Shown: positions 25,511 through 34,783, counted from the stretch's first letter. The stretch: DNA of 64,000 bases from Micavibrio sp. UBA6929 (GCA_002448815.1 DKAJ01000007.1:42892-106891); one strand, 5' to 3'. Notes: a model not told the origin generated them from the sequence alone. Program-made: numbers and translations.

Positions 25511-27475
25511 ATGTTTAATAAAACAGAACAGGCGCAAAAGTTAAATAACAGTCACTCTATTTCTTCATATAGTGCGGCGCTCTTTGGACTTCTTTTTACA
25601 TTCTTCGTCTTCTTTCTTAGCATTGAAACCAGCTTTGCCGAGGATGTCACTGATGTTGCCGAAAACATCGTTAACAATGTTAGTCAGCTGCCATGGTTTA
25701 TTAGCGCAATCGCATACCTAACTGGCGTTTACTTTGGCGCCGTCGGCGTTGATAAACTGCGCCAGCACGTAGAAAACCCTGCGCAAGTCAAGATTGGCGC
25801 TGCTACAGGTCACTTCCTTGGTGGCGGCGCACTGCTTGCACTGCCAACAATCTATTCTGCTATGATGAAAGCCTTTTCTGGCGGAACCAGTAGTTCATAT
25901 GACTATGATGAGGCCTTCTCGCCGACAAATTTCATGTCAGCGCTCATGGGCGGTGAATTTGATTTGGTTGGCGGCTTCCTTGGCGATATCAACCTGACGC
26001 GTGACGTCAACGCGGTTCTCGCTACGATTCTTGATTCTGTTGGCGGCTTATCGCACATCTTTACAGCCTTTGCTTATTTGATTGGCCTTTACATGGGCTT
26101 TTTGGCCGTTCTTAAGTTGAAAGATTACATCGAAGACCCTGAACGCAACCCTTTGAAAGAAGCTTTAGCACGCTTTTTCATTGGCGGTGCGTTTTTTGCG
26201 CTCCCGACGATATACACTATGATGACGTCTGCCATTGTCGGCAATGGCGATTCTGGCAGTATTTTAGGATTGTTCTCAGGCCTATCCGATAGTTTGAGCT
26301 TTATGGAGTCTGTTTACAACCCTGAAAAAGGCTGCACGGACGATGCCGTAAACGGCATGATTGACGGAATGACTGGCGGCGTCGGTGGCACTGTGGCCGA
26401 CATGATTACAGGCGCAGAAGATGCCCCCTCTCTAGGTGATGCGATGTGCAATCTTTATCGCCGCACAGCCTCATTCCCTGCCTTTTTGGCAGGGGTTGCC
26501 AAGCTACTTGGCTTCTTCTTTGGTTTTTGGGCGCTACTCAAATTGCGCGATCATATGGCCGATCCACGCAGCACACCCATTTCACAGGCTGTGAACCGCT
26601 TTTTGGCTGGTGGCTGCTTCCTTGCGCTACAGGCGATGATTGATATTGTTCGCACCACAACAACGCCGACAGCATCAGAATTAGATGACCTTTTGGGCAA
26701 CACGATTACAAGCTATAGCGGCATACCACAAGAATGCGCTTCGTCTTCTGATGGATGGGCGAGCGACCTGCTAGGCAGTATCACAGGCGCGATTAGTGGG
26801 GCTGTCGACAACGCGTCAAGCGCAGCATCAAGCTTACTGAGCGGCGATGTAAATGGAGCCGCGTGTGCTATTGGGCTAGGAAGCGATTGCGATAGCGGGC
26901 AGCAAGCCACGTCCGCCGCCGCGACCGGTTTCGGCAAACAGGTTTATTGCGCTGTTAGCGATATTTTAGGACCGATGCATATTATCTTAAACTTTTTAAC
27001 ATTCAGCGCCGGCGTTGCCTTGCTTATGGTCGGTATTTCGCGCCTGTTAAAAAGCGAGCAAGACGGCCCGCGTGCACCGGCAGGAATCGGTACCATTGTC
27101 ACCTTTATTACAGCAGGCGTTTTAATCTCATTTAACGACTTTGTTCGCATGGTGACGATGACTCTCTTTGGCTCGAACACGACTGCGACGGCCGTGACAA
27201 TGTCATACACGGCAGGACTGGATACGCAGGAAATCGCAGAATTTCAAGCAACAATCAGCGGTGTCATCAAATTTATGATTTTGATTGGCCTTATCAGCTT
27301 TGTTCGCGGGGTCTTTATCCTGCGCGGCGTGGCCGAAGGCAATCAGCAATCCTCTATGATGGCGGGCATGACGCATATTATAGGCGGAGTTCTGGCCGTC
27401 AATATCGGCCCATTCCTAAACCTAGTTCAAGCCACATTGGGCATTGGCACTGATATGCAGTTAGTCTTTGGTTAG
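25511..27475 (+). CDS. multi-repeat IcmC/DotE-family membrane protein of a type IVB secretion system
   Basis: The 654-residue product has an N-terminal hydrophobic signal or anchor (about 20-43). The same membrane unit then occurs at about residues 48-121, 166-240, 310-383 and 474-553, with a diverged partial unit at 581-645. Each unit pairs a hydrophobic helix, a basic turn (such as LRQHVENP or LKLKDYIEDP) and a second helix (such as GGGALLALPTIYSAM). This is the IcmC/DotE, IcmD/DotP and DotV two-helix pattern of Dot/Icm and I-type conjugation systems; known members carry one or two units. Ser/Gly/Ala-rich linkers lie between. It precedes two single-unit genes, icmJ and icmB, in the order known from Legionella (icmC-D-J-B). 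Confidence 0.75.
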   Translation: MFNKTEQAQKLNNSHSISSYSAALFGLLFTFFVFFLSIETSFAEDVTDVAENIVNNVSQLPWFISAIAYLTGVYFGAVGVDKLRQHVENPAQVKIGAATGHFLGGGALLALPTIYSAMMKAFSGGTSSSYDYDEAFSPTNFMSALMGGEFDLVGGFLGDINLTRDVNAVLATILDSVGGLSHIFTAFAYLIGLYMGFLAVLKLKDYIEDPERNPLKEALARFFIGGAFFALPTIYTMMTSAIVGNGDSGSILGLFSGLSDSLSFMESVYNPEKGCTDDAVNGMIDGMTGGVGGTVADMITGAEDAPSLGDAMCNLYRRTASFPAFLAGVAKLLGFFFGFWALLKLRDHMADPRSTPISQAVNRFLAGGCFLALQAMIDIVRTTTTPTASELDDLLGNTITSYSGIPQECASSSDGWASDLLGSITGAISGAVDNASSAASSLLSGDVNGAACAIGLGSDCDSGQQATSAAATGFGKQVYCAVSDILGPMHIILNFLTFSAGVALLMVGISRLLKSEQDGPRAPAGIGTIVTFITAGVLISFNDFVRMVTMTLFGSNTTATAVTMSYTAGLDTQEIAEFQATISGVIKFMILIGLISFVRGVFILRGVAEGNQQSSMMAGMTHIIGGVLAVNIGPFLNLVQATLGIGTDMQLVFG

Positions 27476-27574
27476 GCGAGGATACGGCTACCATACAAAT
27501 GCTTGGGGAAAGAGGCACGATAAGGTAGAATAACAACAAATCTTGTGTGAGCAGCAAGAGTATATGAGGAGAAT

Positions 27575-27979
27575 ATGAGTATTTACACAAACCTTTACTA
27601 TAAGGTTGGCGTGTCCTTTACATTAGGCATGTTAAGCATTTCGTCTAGCGCACACGCTGGCGGCGGCGGTGGTGCCGACGGATCAAGCGCCAACACAATT
27701 GCGGAAACACTGACGGATTCGATTTCACAGTTACCTTCCTTGATTTCCGCATTGTCTTATTTGGCAGGCGTAACACTTGGAACACTGGGCGTTTTAAAGG
27801 TCAAAGACCATGTCGAAAACCCACAACAGACCCCCTTAAAAGAAGGCGCTATTCGCTTTGCTGCAGGTGGGGCATTACTTGCGCTACCAACGATTTTCTC
27901 TGCAATGGTTACAGCCATTGGAGATACCCCAACAGAAGTCGTTACACCTGGCGTTGCCGACATCATGTTTGGGACATAA
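27575..27979 (+). CDS. IcmD/DotP-like small membrane protein (copy 1)
   Basis: The 134-residue product has a signal peptide (cut after AHA), then a Gly-rich start (GGGGGADGSS) and one two-helix unit. The unit runs SLISALSYLAGVTLGTLGVL, then a loop KVKDHVENPQQTPLK, then RFAAGGALLALPTIFSAMV. The size and pattern fit IcmD/DotP, an inner-membrane component of type IVB secretion. The mature part is close to nine-tenths the same as copy 2, but the DNA differs at many silent sites. It lies 99 bases after the large repeat protein; GAGGAGA precedes the ATG. Confidence 0.78.
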   Translation: MSIYTNLYYKVGVSFTLGMLSISSSAHAGGGGGADGSSANTIAETLTDSISQLPSLISALSYLAGVTLGTLGVLKVKDHVENPQQTPLKEGAIRFAAGGALLALPTIFSAMVTAIGDTPTEVVTPGVADIMFGT

Positions 27980-28201
27980 CAAAAAAGGATAAGGATAACG
28001 ATACGACAATCGCTTTTAACATCATTTTTCAATTGTTTACGGGCGATATATCAAAATAATTTAAACTCTTTTGTAAAAATATGTTAGGATTATATGAGAT
28101 GTTTAAATTTGGAGCGTCAGGTGAGCTACAAAATTTTTATGAGTGTTTTTGCAGCCATCTGATAAATTTAAAGCAATGTTTATTTTGTAGAGGAGAAAAC
28201 A

Positions 28202-28606
28202 ATGAAACAGCTTAAAAAATTCTATTACACAATGGGTGTATCTATGACGATGGGTCTAATGGGCCTATCCCACACTGCTCACGCAGGTGGCGGTGGTGGT
28301 GGCGCCTCAGGCTCTAGCGCCAACTCCATTGCGGAAACTTTGACGGAATCGATCGCACAGCTTCCTTCGCTTATCTCTGCCCTTTCATACTTGGCAGGTG
28401 TAACTCTTGGTACGCTTGGCGTATTGAAAATTAAAGATCACGTTGAAAACCCACAACAAACACCATTGAAAGACGGTGCTATGCGTTTGGCTACTGGTGG
28501 TGCTTTGTTGGCGTTGCCAACGATCTTCTCTGCGATGGTTACAGCCGTGGACGAAGGCACAAACATCACACAACAAGATATTAACGCTATCTCATTTGGC
28601 AGCTAA
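28202..28606 (+). CDS. IcmD/DotP-like small membrane protein (copy 2)
   Basis: The 134-residue paralog of the preceding gene has the same signal peptide, Gly-rich start and two-helix unit (SLISALSYLAGVTLGTLGVLK, HVENPQQTPLKDGAM, ATGGALLALPTIFSAMV). Its codon choice (GGT, GTT, CGT, TTG) is closer to that of groEL than copy 1 is, suggesting stronger expression. GAGGAG lies before the ATG, and the 222-base gap from copy 1 is AT-rich with room for its own promoter. icmJ starts 11 bases after its stop. Confidence 0.78.
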   Translation: MKQLKKFYYTMGVSMTMGLMGLSHTAHAGGGGGGASGSSANSIAETLTESIAQLPSLISALSYLAGVTLGTLGVLKIKDHVENPQQTPLKDGAMRLATGGALLALPTIFSAMVTAVDEGTNITQQDINAISFGS

Positions 28607-28617
28607 TCGCATTTAAG

Positions 28618-29364
28618 ATGGACTTATATCCAATTACACTAGGAACAGGGCGCATGCTGAAGAAGGCTGCGCCCTCTTCTTCTGATACAGCACAGACAAA
28701 AAAAGGACAGTCGCAATCTGCCCCGACAATGCGCACGGCTGTACCAAATGATTTAAAAAAAGAAATCTTTACGCGTGATGATCACACATGCCAATGCTGC
28801 GGCTTTCATTCCGAGAAATATCAGCAGATTTTATTCAAAGATTTCAATCTTAACAATTTATCGCCCGATAATTTACTCACCACATGCATCTTTTGCCAGC
28901 AATGCTTTGACTTGCCAGAGGTTGCGAAAATGCGTTCTGGTGTTTTGGTGTGGCTACCCGAGATCGAGCAACGCGACCTCAATAATATAAGCCGCGCTAT
29001 TTATATTGCGCGCATTTCACAAGGCCCTGTTGCGGATACAGTTCGTAAAATCCTGGACCTTATCATGGAGCGCCGCGAAGAAGCCGTACAGCGCATCAGC
29101 ACCGACGATCCCTTTATCTTATCGACGGTTTTAAATGATTACCTGCCTCCAAAAGCTTATGCTCAACGCGAAAAGAAGCTAGCAGGCTTGCGCCTTTTCC
29201 CGCTCGACCGCCGGATCATTAAAGAAGCTGACCTTGAATTTAATCAATTCCCCCAAATTTTGGCCTACTGGCGATCGAAAAACGGGCCTTTTGGCGGCAA
29301 AGCGCCACAACAATGGGTATCTATTTACGAGGACATTGCATCTGAAGCACTGAGCGCCGCATAA
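28618..29364 (+). CDS. icmJ: IcmJ/DotN-like type IVB coupling-complex protein (HNH-like zinc fold)
   Basis: The 248-residue protein begins MDLYPITLGTGRM, like IcmJ/DotN, with an extra Ser/Thr/Gln-rich insert at about 15-40. A zinc site of HNH type lies at about 53-100: TRDDHTCQCCGFHS and then TTCIFCQQCFDL give two Cys pairs. In Legionella, DotN is a zinc-binding adaptor of the DotL coupling complex, without nuclease activity. Its place between an icmD-like gene and icmB is the same as in Legionella. It is 11 bases after the upstream gene and 127 bases before icmB. No signal peptide; cytoplasmic. Confidence 0.85.
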   Translation: MDLYPITLGTGRMLKKAAPSSSDTAQTKKGQSQSAPTMRTAVPNDLKKEIFTRDDHTCQCCGFHSEKYQQILFKDFNLNNLSPDNLLTTCIFCQQCFDLPEVAKMRSGVLVWLPEIEQRDLNNISRAIYIARISQGPVADTVRKILDLIMERREEAVQRISTDDPFILSTVLNDYLPPKAYAQREKKLAGLRLFPLDRRIIKEADLEFNQFPQILAYWRSKNGPFGGKAPQQWVSIYEDIASEALSAA

Positions 29365-29491
29365 ATCACCCAGAACATAAGACAATAATTGATGATAACC
29401 GCTAAATCCCCTATACTTTGGGACGCGGATTTTTTATCCTATCATTTGGTTGATATTACCTATCCCTTTAATTGCCTAATCGCAGGACTGT

Positions 29492-32400
29492 ATGAGCTTT
29501 TTAGACAAATTGATTTCGCCGTTTCAAAAGGCCTTCAGACAGTCGATTTCATCGTTTATTGAGCTATCGACCGCGGATAATGAAACAACGATTGTTGCCA
29601 ATGATGGCTCTTTGATTTCCTATATCAAGGTAGAAGGCAGCCGCCAAATCATCGGCCCCGAAGAGTATCAGCGCATTATTCAGTCTGCGACCTTGAAAGT
29701 TGGGGCGCGCTTTGACCGCCCAGGCCATGCGATGCAAGTGTATTTTGTGCGTGACCCTGAACGCATCACGCGTGAGCTTTCTGGCTTTTTCAGCCCAAGC
29801 CGCATGAGCTCTGAGAATATGGAGCTTGATCTGGAAGATGTTTATAATGAGCGCATCGGCCATCTCAGCAAATTCCTTGCCCATGAAGAATGTTATTTCG
29901 TTTTATGGACACGCCCTGCCGTGCTCAGCGCCGCAGAAGTAAAAAAGTCGGGCGAAGAAGCCCAGAAAAAAGCCCAAGAATGGGTCAATGCACCAGACGC
30001 CCAGTATCCTGAGCAAGCGTTATCACCACTACGCACGCGCCACCGCAGTTACGTCACTGCTATTGCGACCACGCTTGAAGAACTTGGCCTGCGTAATCAG
30101 ACGTTAGAGGTACATGATGCACTGCGGGCTGTGCGCAACAACCTCTTTCCTGATCACTGTAACGATAAATGGCGTGCGTGCTTACCAGGTGATCCCATTC
30201 CTGTACGCGCCCCGATGAGCGCCATTGATATGTCCGATATTCTGTGGCCAAATCTTGCCTCACAAATTGTTGCGGCCGATGCACGCGTGCTGAGTAAGAC
30301 TGTTGTAAAAATTGGTGATGTCCTTTGGGCGGGCGGCGATATGGTCTTAGGCCCAATGGATTGCCTGCCGTTTAGCGTCCTCATGAACCGTTTGGTTGAC
30401 GCCGATATCCCGTTTCGTATTTCTTTCATGATTGAAGGCGGCGGCGTCCATTCAGCGCAAATGAAAACATCACTGGCTAGCTTGCTTAGTGTGACTAACA
30501 AGGCCGCGAACAAGCCGATTAAATTCTCTTTCGAAGGCTTGCAAAAATTGGCCCGAAGCGAGCCTGTGACAAAATTGCGCGTATCGTTTGCTACATGGTG
30601 CCCGATCAGCAAAAAAGACAAAATCCTCGATCAAATTTCTGTACTACTACAATCGGTCGAGAGCTGGGGCTACACACAGGTCAGCGAGTTTTCAGGCGAT
30701 CCACTTGATTGCGTGATGAGCTCAGCCATGGGCATTCACTGCGCGGGGTCTGCTGTTCCTGGTATGGCGCCACTCATGGAAGTCATGAAGCTCTTACCAT
30801 GGCAACGCCCGTCCAGCCCATTTGATAACGGCGCTTTGGTCTTCCGCACGCCTGATGGAAAAATGTGGCCTTATCAAACAGGCACGAATCTGACCACAAC
30901 ATGGTTTGATCTAATTTTCGCGCAGCCGGGTGCAGGTAAATCTGTTTTGCTTAATACTTTGAACCTGTGTACATGCTTGGCGCCAGGTTTGAATAACCTG
31001 CCTTATATTGCCGTAATTGATATTGGCCCGTCATCATCGGGATTAATTTCCATGATCCGCGAGGCCTTGCCTTTGCACCGTCAGCACGAGGTTGCCTATT
31101 ACCGCCTGCAAATGGCGCACCAATATGCCATTAACCCCTTTGATACGCAGCTTGGGTGCCGCACACCACTGATTGACGAGCGAAGCTACCTGATTGAGCT
31201 AATTACGCTGCTATGTACGCCTGCGGGCTATGATCAGCCCTATGACGGGATGCAGCAACTAGCTGGCCTTGTCGTGGATGAAATGTATCGCTGGCGTAAT
31301 GACCGCATGGCCGATGCCGAAGCGCGCCCATATTTGCCGCGCCTTGAACCCGCCGTAGACGAGGCCTTGCAACGTCACAATATTCATTTGCCGTCTGATC
31401 CATATTGGTGGGATGTGGTCGATAAGCTGTTTGATATTGAGTGCTATCACGAAGCCAACCTTGCACAGCGCCACGCCGTTCCAACGCTTAGCGACGCAAT
31501 CACCGCATCACGCAGGCCACAAATTCGTACATTGCTGGAAGAAACTTCAATCGGCAGCAGCAGCGAAACCGTTATCGCCGCGTTCGAGCGTATGATCACC
31601 TCGGCCATTCGTGAATTCCCTATTCTGTCCTCTGTGACACAATTTGAAATTACCGACACCAAAATTTGCTCGCTTGACCTGATGGACGTTGCACCACAAG
31701 GGGACGAGATTGCCGACCGCCAAACGGCGATCATGTATATGCTGGCACGTCATGCGCTGGTGCGTAGTTGGTGGATGGGCAAAGAAGCCTTGCAATATAT
31801 CGATGAAAAATACCGCACCTATCACGAGATGCAGCTTCAGAAGATTGGAGAATCGCCCAAGCGTTTATGCTTTGACGAATTCCACCGTACAAGTAAATCG
31901 CCGTCCGTGCGTGCACAGGTTATTCGTGACGTGCGCGAGGGACGTAAACGCGGCGTTCAGATCGTTCTCACGTCACAGCTCCTCGATGACTTTTCCAAAG
32001 ACATGGTTGATTTGGCAACAGGCGTTTGGGTTTTGGGTACGGCCGTATCCGACAAAGCCGTTGACGACATCCAGCAACGCTTTGGCCTGTCGGAAACCGC
32101 GCGCGAAGTCATCCGTAATAAACTCACCGGCCCTTCGGCCAAAGGTGCGCCTGCATTGTTTGTTTTGGGCACGACCAAAGGCCGCTATGAACAGCATATC
32201 TACAATACGCTTGGCCCGATTGAATTATGGGCGCTGTCCACATCGACCGAGGATGTTGCCATCCGCACACGCCTGTACGAGGCACTTGGCGCGGGGCAAG
32301 CCCGCCTCATTCTGGCAGCATTTTATCCTGGCGGCAGTGCGCGCAACGATATTCGTCGCCGCGTTATTGCCTATAGCGAACAAGGCGAGTCTCGCTCTGC

Positions 32401-32740
32401 CGCGATTAGCGTTGTGATCGAGGAAATCGTCGAGGAACTAATCGCCGCCAGCCGCAAGGCACAGATGGAACAACAGCAAGAGCAAATGCAACAAATCCGC
32501 GCCATGGCTGAAACATCCAGCGCGGATGCGGATACAAATGCCCAAGACAAAGACCAGCCATCTGATGCATCGTTAGATAAAGAATTTGCAGATGGTGAAT
32601 TTGCAGATACCGTGCCGAAACCACCAACGCCGCAACCTTCAACCGCGGCCCAATCCCCCGAAGCGCCGAATGGTGAGCGTAGCGATGGCTCGGAATCGGG
32701 CGCACCTTCCGCCACGGCCCCAACCAAGCCGGAGGAGTAA
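29492..32740 (+). CDS. icmB: IcmB/DotO-family type IVB secretion ATPase
   Basis: The 1082-residue VirB4-like ATPase powers assembly or substrate transfer at the inner membrane. The N-terminal domain (about 1-440) has the IcmB/TraU character (SFIELSTADNETTIVANDGSLISYIKVEG, MAPLMEVMKLLPWQRPSSPF). Walker A is at about residues 477-485 (QPGAGKSVLLNTL), Walker B near 790 (RLCFDEFHRTSKS), and a later motif reads GRKRGVQIVLTSQLLDDF. The last 90 residues are an acidic Gln/Ala/Pro/Ser tail, longer than usual. The stop codon touches the ATG of the next gene, so translation is coupled. Dot/Icm core genes such as dotA, dotB, dotC, dotG and dotH are not in this window. Confidence 0.9.
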   Translation: MSFLDKLISPFQKAFRQSISSFIELSTADNETTIVANDGSLISYIKVEGSRQIIGPEEYQRIIQSATLKVGARFDRPGHAMQVYFVRDPERITRELSGFFSPSRMSSENMELDLEDVYNERIGHLSKFLAHEECYFVLWTRPAVLSAAEVKKSGEEAQKKAQEWVNAPDAQYPEQALSPLRTRHRSYVTAIATTLEELGLRNQTLEVHDALRAVRNNLFPDHCNDKWRACLPGDPIPVRAPMSAIDMSDILWPNLASQIVAADARVLSKTVVKIGDVLWAGGDMVLGPMDCLPFSVLMNRLVDADIPFRISFMIEGGGVHSAQMKTSLASLLSVTNKAANKPIKFSFEGLQKLARSEPVTKLRVSFATWCPISKKDKILDQISVLLQSVESWGYTQVSEFSGDPLDCVMSSAMGIHCAGSAVPGMAPLMEVMKLLPWQRPSSPFDNGALVFRTPDGKMWPYQTGTNLTTTWFDLIFAQPGAGKSVLLNTLNLCTCLAPGLNNLPYIAVIDIGPSSSGLISMIREALPLHRQHEVAYYRLQMAHQYAINPFDTQLGCRTPLIDERSYLIELITLLCTPAGYDQPYDGMQQLAGLVVDEMYRWRNDRMADAEARPYLPRLEPAVDEALQRHNIHLPSDPYWWDVVDKLFDIECYHEANLAQRHAVPTLSDAITASRRPQIRTLLEETSIGSSSETVIAAFERMITSAIREFPILSSVTQFEITDTKICSLDLMDVAPQGDEIADRQTAIMYMLARHALVRSWWMGKEALQYIDEKYRTYHEMQLQKIGESPKRLCFDEFHRTSKSPSVRAQVIRDVREGRKRGVQIVLTSQLLDDFSKDMVDLATGVWVLGTAVSDKAVDDIQQRFGLSETAREVIRNKLTGPSAKGAPALFVLGTTKGRYEQHIYNTLGPIELWALSTSTEDVAIRTRLYEALGAGQARLILAAFYPGGSARNDIRRRVIAYSEQGESRSAAISVVIEEIVEELIAASRKAQMEQQQEQMQQIRAMAETSSADADTNAQDKDQPSDASLDKEFADGEFADTVPKPPTPQPSTAAQSPEAPNGERSDGSESGAPSATAPTKPEE

Positions 32741-33325
32741 ATGAGCTCCTCTGATACGCCTTCAAGCACCGATAAGAAAACAGAGGCTCTTAACAAGAAA
32801 AAGGCCAAACTGGCCTTGCGCAAGAAAATTCAAACGATTGATGCCACAATTGATGAAAATCTTGCCAAGACCCGTTATGCAAAAGACAAAGCCAAACGCA
32901 AACAGCAACGTCAAAAACTGCTGTTATGGGCGGGCGGCGCCGTTGTGTTGGGGTTAATACTCTATGTGATATTTGCCAGAGGCAAAGCCAGCATTGAATA
33001 TGGCCTTTGCAAAGTCTTTATTGAAACGCGCGTCGAATACCCGCGCGAGCTTCGCTTTACGGCCGTACAGACCTATCCATCTAAAATACGCGTATGGTAC
33101 GTTGCACATGACTCTTTCGGGCAAAAGCCTATTGAGAAAATGGATTGCAGCTTTACGCGCGTTAATGGGATTCCTCAGATGACAAAGGCTGAAATTAACC
33201 GCGGGGAAATTGATCCGCGCGATATCGAGCTTTTCAATTACTCGATCCCGGCGATTTTAGAAAATCCGCCTGACCTAGAATATCCAAGAGGCTTGCCCGG
33301 CGATTTAAAGCTGTATCGTCGTTAG
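32741..33325 (+). CDS. single-span membrane protein coupled to icmB, function unknown
   Basis: The 194-residue protein starts directly after the icmB stop (TAAATG). It has a long basic, helical cytoplasmic part (residues 15-60, many Lys/Arg/Gln, probably coiled coil) and one membrane span at about 60-79 (LLLWAGGAVVLGLILYVIFA). A periplasmic domain of about 115 residues contains CKVFIETRVEYPRELRFTAV, WYVAHDSFGQKP and MDCSFTRVNGIPQM, with two or three Cys. I do not recognise it. Close coupling makes it a candidate unrecognised component of the secretion system. Confidence 0.75.
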   Translation: MSSSDTPSSTDKKTEALNKKKAKLALRKKIQTIDATIDENLAKTRYAKDKAKRKQQRQKLLLWAGGAVVLGLILYVIFARGKASIEYGLCKVFIETRVEYPRELRFTAVQTYPSKIRVWYVAHDSFGQKPIEKMDCSFTRVNGIPQMTKAEINRGEIDPRDIELFNYSIPAILENPPDLEYPRGLPGDLKLYRR

Positions 33326-33500
33326 TCTGTGAGGCTTGCCCTGCAACCATAGTTACGCCTTTTGAAAAAAGTCATTTTAAATCTATATTTTTCAGCAATT
33401 TAACTTGACGCACAGGCCTTTATTCAGGCAACTTAGATTCATTATCAACACAACGAACTTTATGAGCTGAGCAAACGCATTAGCGAGGATCTGAAACGAC

Positions 33501-33785
33501 ATGACAAAATCGCAACTCATCCAACGACTTGCTGACCAAAATCCACATTTGTATCTGCGCGATATTGAACGCATCGTTGATGCCATTTTTGAGCGCATTA
33601 CGCAGGCCTTGGTTGAAGATGACCGCGTTGAACTGCGTGGTTTTGGCGCCTTTTCAGTGAAGCACCGCGATGCACGCACTGGCCGCAACCCCCGTACTGG
33701 CGAGACGGTTGAAGTCGAAGCCAAACGCCTGCCTTTCTTCAAAACAGGCAAAGCCCTGCGCGAGCGCCTGAACGGAGAAGCCTAA
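33501..33785 (+). CDS. ihfB: integration host factor beta subunit
   Basis: The 94-residue DNA-bending protein pairs with IHF-alpha. Key features are [17 protein letters not shown], the region [17 protein letters not shown], and [28 protein letters not shown], where the Pro in RNPRTG inserts in DNA. The family usually lies next to lapA in Alphaproteobacteria, as here. Confidence 0.97.
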   Translation: MTKSQLIQRLADQNPHLYLRDIERIVDAIFERITQALVEDDRVELRGFGAFSVKHRDARTGRNPRTGETVEVEAKRLPFFKTGKALRERLNGEA

Positions 33786-33797
33786 GGAGGGCACGTC

Positions 33798-34082
33798 ATG
33801 CGTTTCCTGCAATGGCTTTTGGGCGGCGCGACTGTTTTTGCCCTGCTTTATATCATTTCAATTAACGCCCAAAAGACGGCCTTTTACTGGACGCCTAATG
33901 GTGGCACGCAAGACCTTCCTATTTATATGGTGATTATTGCGGCCTTTGGCGCCGGATATTTCATTGGTCTGTTTTATTATTGGCTGGGTACTTTTCCTAA
34001 ATATCTGGCACACCAAAAAGAAAAGCGCCTTTTAGAGCGCCGCATCGAAGATTTAGAAAACGAATTGGACGAAGAAGAATGA
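33798..34082 (+). CDS. lapA: LapA-domain (DUF1049) small membrane protein
   Basis: The 94-residue protein has two membrane helices (about 4-23 and 41-65) and an acidic coiled-coil tail (KEKRLLERRIEDLENELDEEE). This is the LapA/DUF1049 pattern, which in enterobacteria partners LapB in control of lipopolysaccharide assembly. It is 12 bases after ihfB (AAGGAGGG ribosome site) and overlaps pyrF by 4 bases (ATGA). Confidence 0.88.
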   Translation: MRFLQWLLGGATVFALLYIISINAQKTAFYWTPNGGTQDLPIYMVIIAAFGAGYFIGLFYYWLGTFPKYLAHQKEKRLLERRIEDLENELDEEE

Positions 34083-34783
34083 CGACATTACCTGCTTCAC
34101 TGGTTTTTTGCGCATTGGACACTGATGATCTGAGCATCGCACAAAACTGGGCGAAAGAGATCGGCCCTGTAACGGGCGCGCTGAAACTAGGGATGGAGTT
34201 TTATAATCGCTTTGGCCCTGCAGGCGTAGAGGCCGTGCGCGAAGCCTGCCCCGAGGCCGCGATGTTTATTGATTTGAAATTCCATGACATCCCCAACACG
34301 GTTGCTGCGGCGGTGCGCACCGTATCAAGTAACCTCTCGCCAGCATACTTAAACGTGCATGCCGCAGGTGGGCGTACGATGATGCAGGCCGCCAAGGATG
34401 CGTGCAGCGCGGGGACAAAATTACTCGCCGTGACTATTTTAACCAGTTTAAATGATGCAGATCTGGCCGAGGTTGGCTATCAGGACGGCACGGCCGGGCA
34501 AGTCAAACGCATGGCGCTTTTGACACGCGATTCGGGCTTGGATGGGGTTGTATGTTCGGCTCACGATATTGCGGCCTTGCGTGCCTCGTGCGGCGCAGAT
34601 TTTGAATTGATGGTGCCAGGCATTCGCCCTGCTGGCGCGGATGCGGGTGATCAAAAACGCATCATGACGCCTGTGCAAGCCATTACCCAAGGCGCAACGC
34701 ATATTGTTGTTGGCCGTCCGATCACGCAAAGCGCGAACCCTGCGCAAGCGGCTGCTGATATTGTTGAAAGCCTTGCGGCATGA
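34079..34783 (+). CDS. pyrF: orotidine 5'-phosphate decarboxylase
   Basis: The 234-residue enzyme makes UMP from OMP, the last step of de novo pyrimidine synthesis. The signature is FIDLKFHDIPNTVAAA with catalytic Lys/Asp, followed by LNVHAAGGRTMM and VPGIRPAGADAGDQKR. It overlaps lapA upstream and the asparaginase gene downstream (4 bases each), so the group is translationally coupled. Confidence 0.97.
   Translation: MTTLPASLVFCALDTDDLSIAQNWAKEIGPVTGALKLGMEFYNRFGPAGVEAVREACPEAAMFIDLKFHDIPNTVAAAVRTVSSNLSPAYLNVHAAGGRTMMQAAKDACSAGTKLLAVTILTSLNDADLAEVGYQDGTAGQVKRMALLTRDSGLDGVVCSAHDIAALRASCGADFELMVPGIRPAGADAGDQKRIMTPVQAITQGATHIVVGRPITQSANPAQAAADIVESLAA

Noticed and set aside
28618..29364. HNH endonuclease or restriction gene
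   Set aside because: The Cys pairs look HNH-like, but the MDLYPITLG start and the position between icmD-like and icmB genes fit IcmJ/DotN, which is not a nuclease.
31689..32417. 242-codon plus-strand frame inside icmB
   Set aside because: It lies wholly within the ATPase coding region in another frame and has no recognisable features.
25375..33500. Mobile island or plasmid insertion carrying the secretion genes
   Set aside because: No integrase, transposase, tRNA end or flanking direct repeat is visible; base composition and codon use look like the neighbours.
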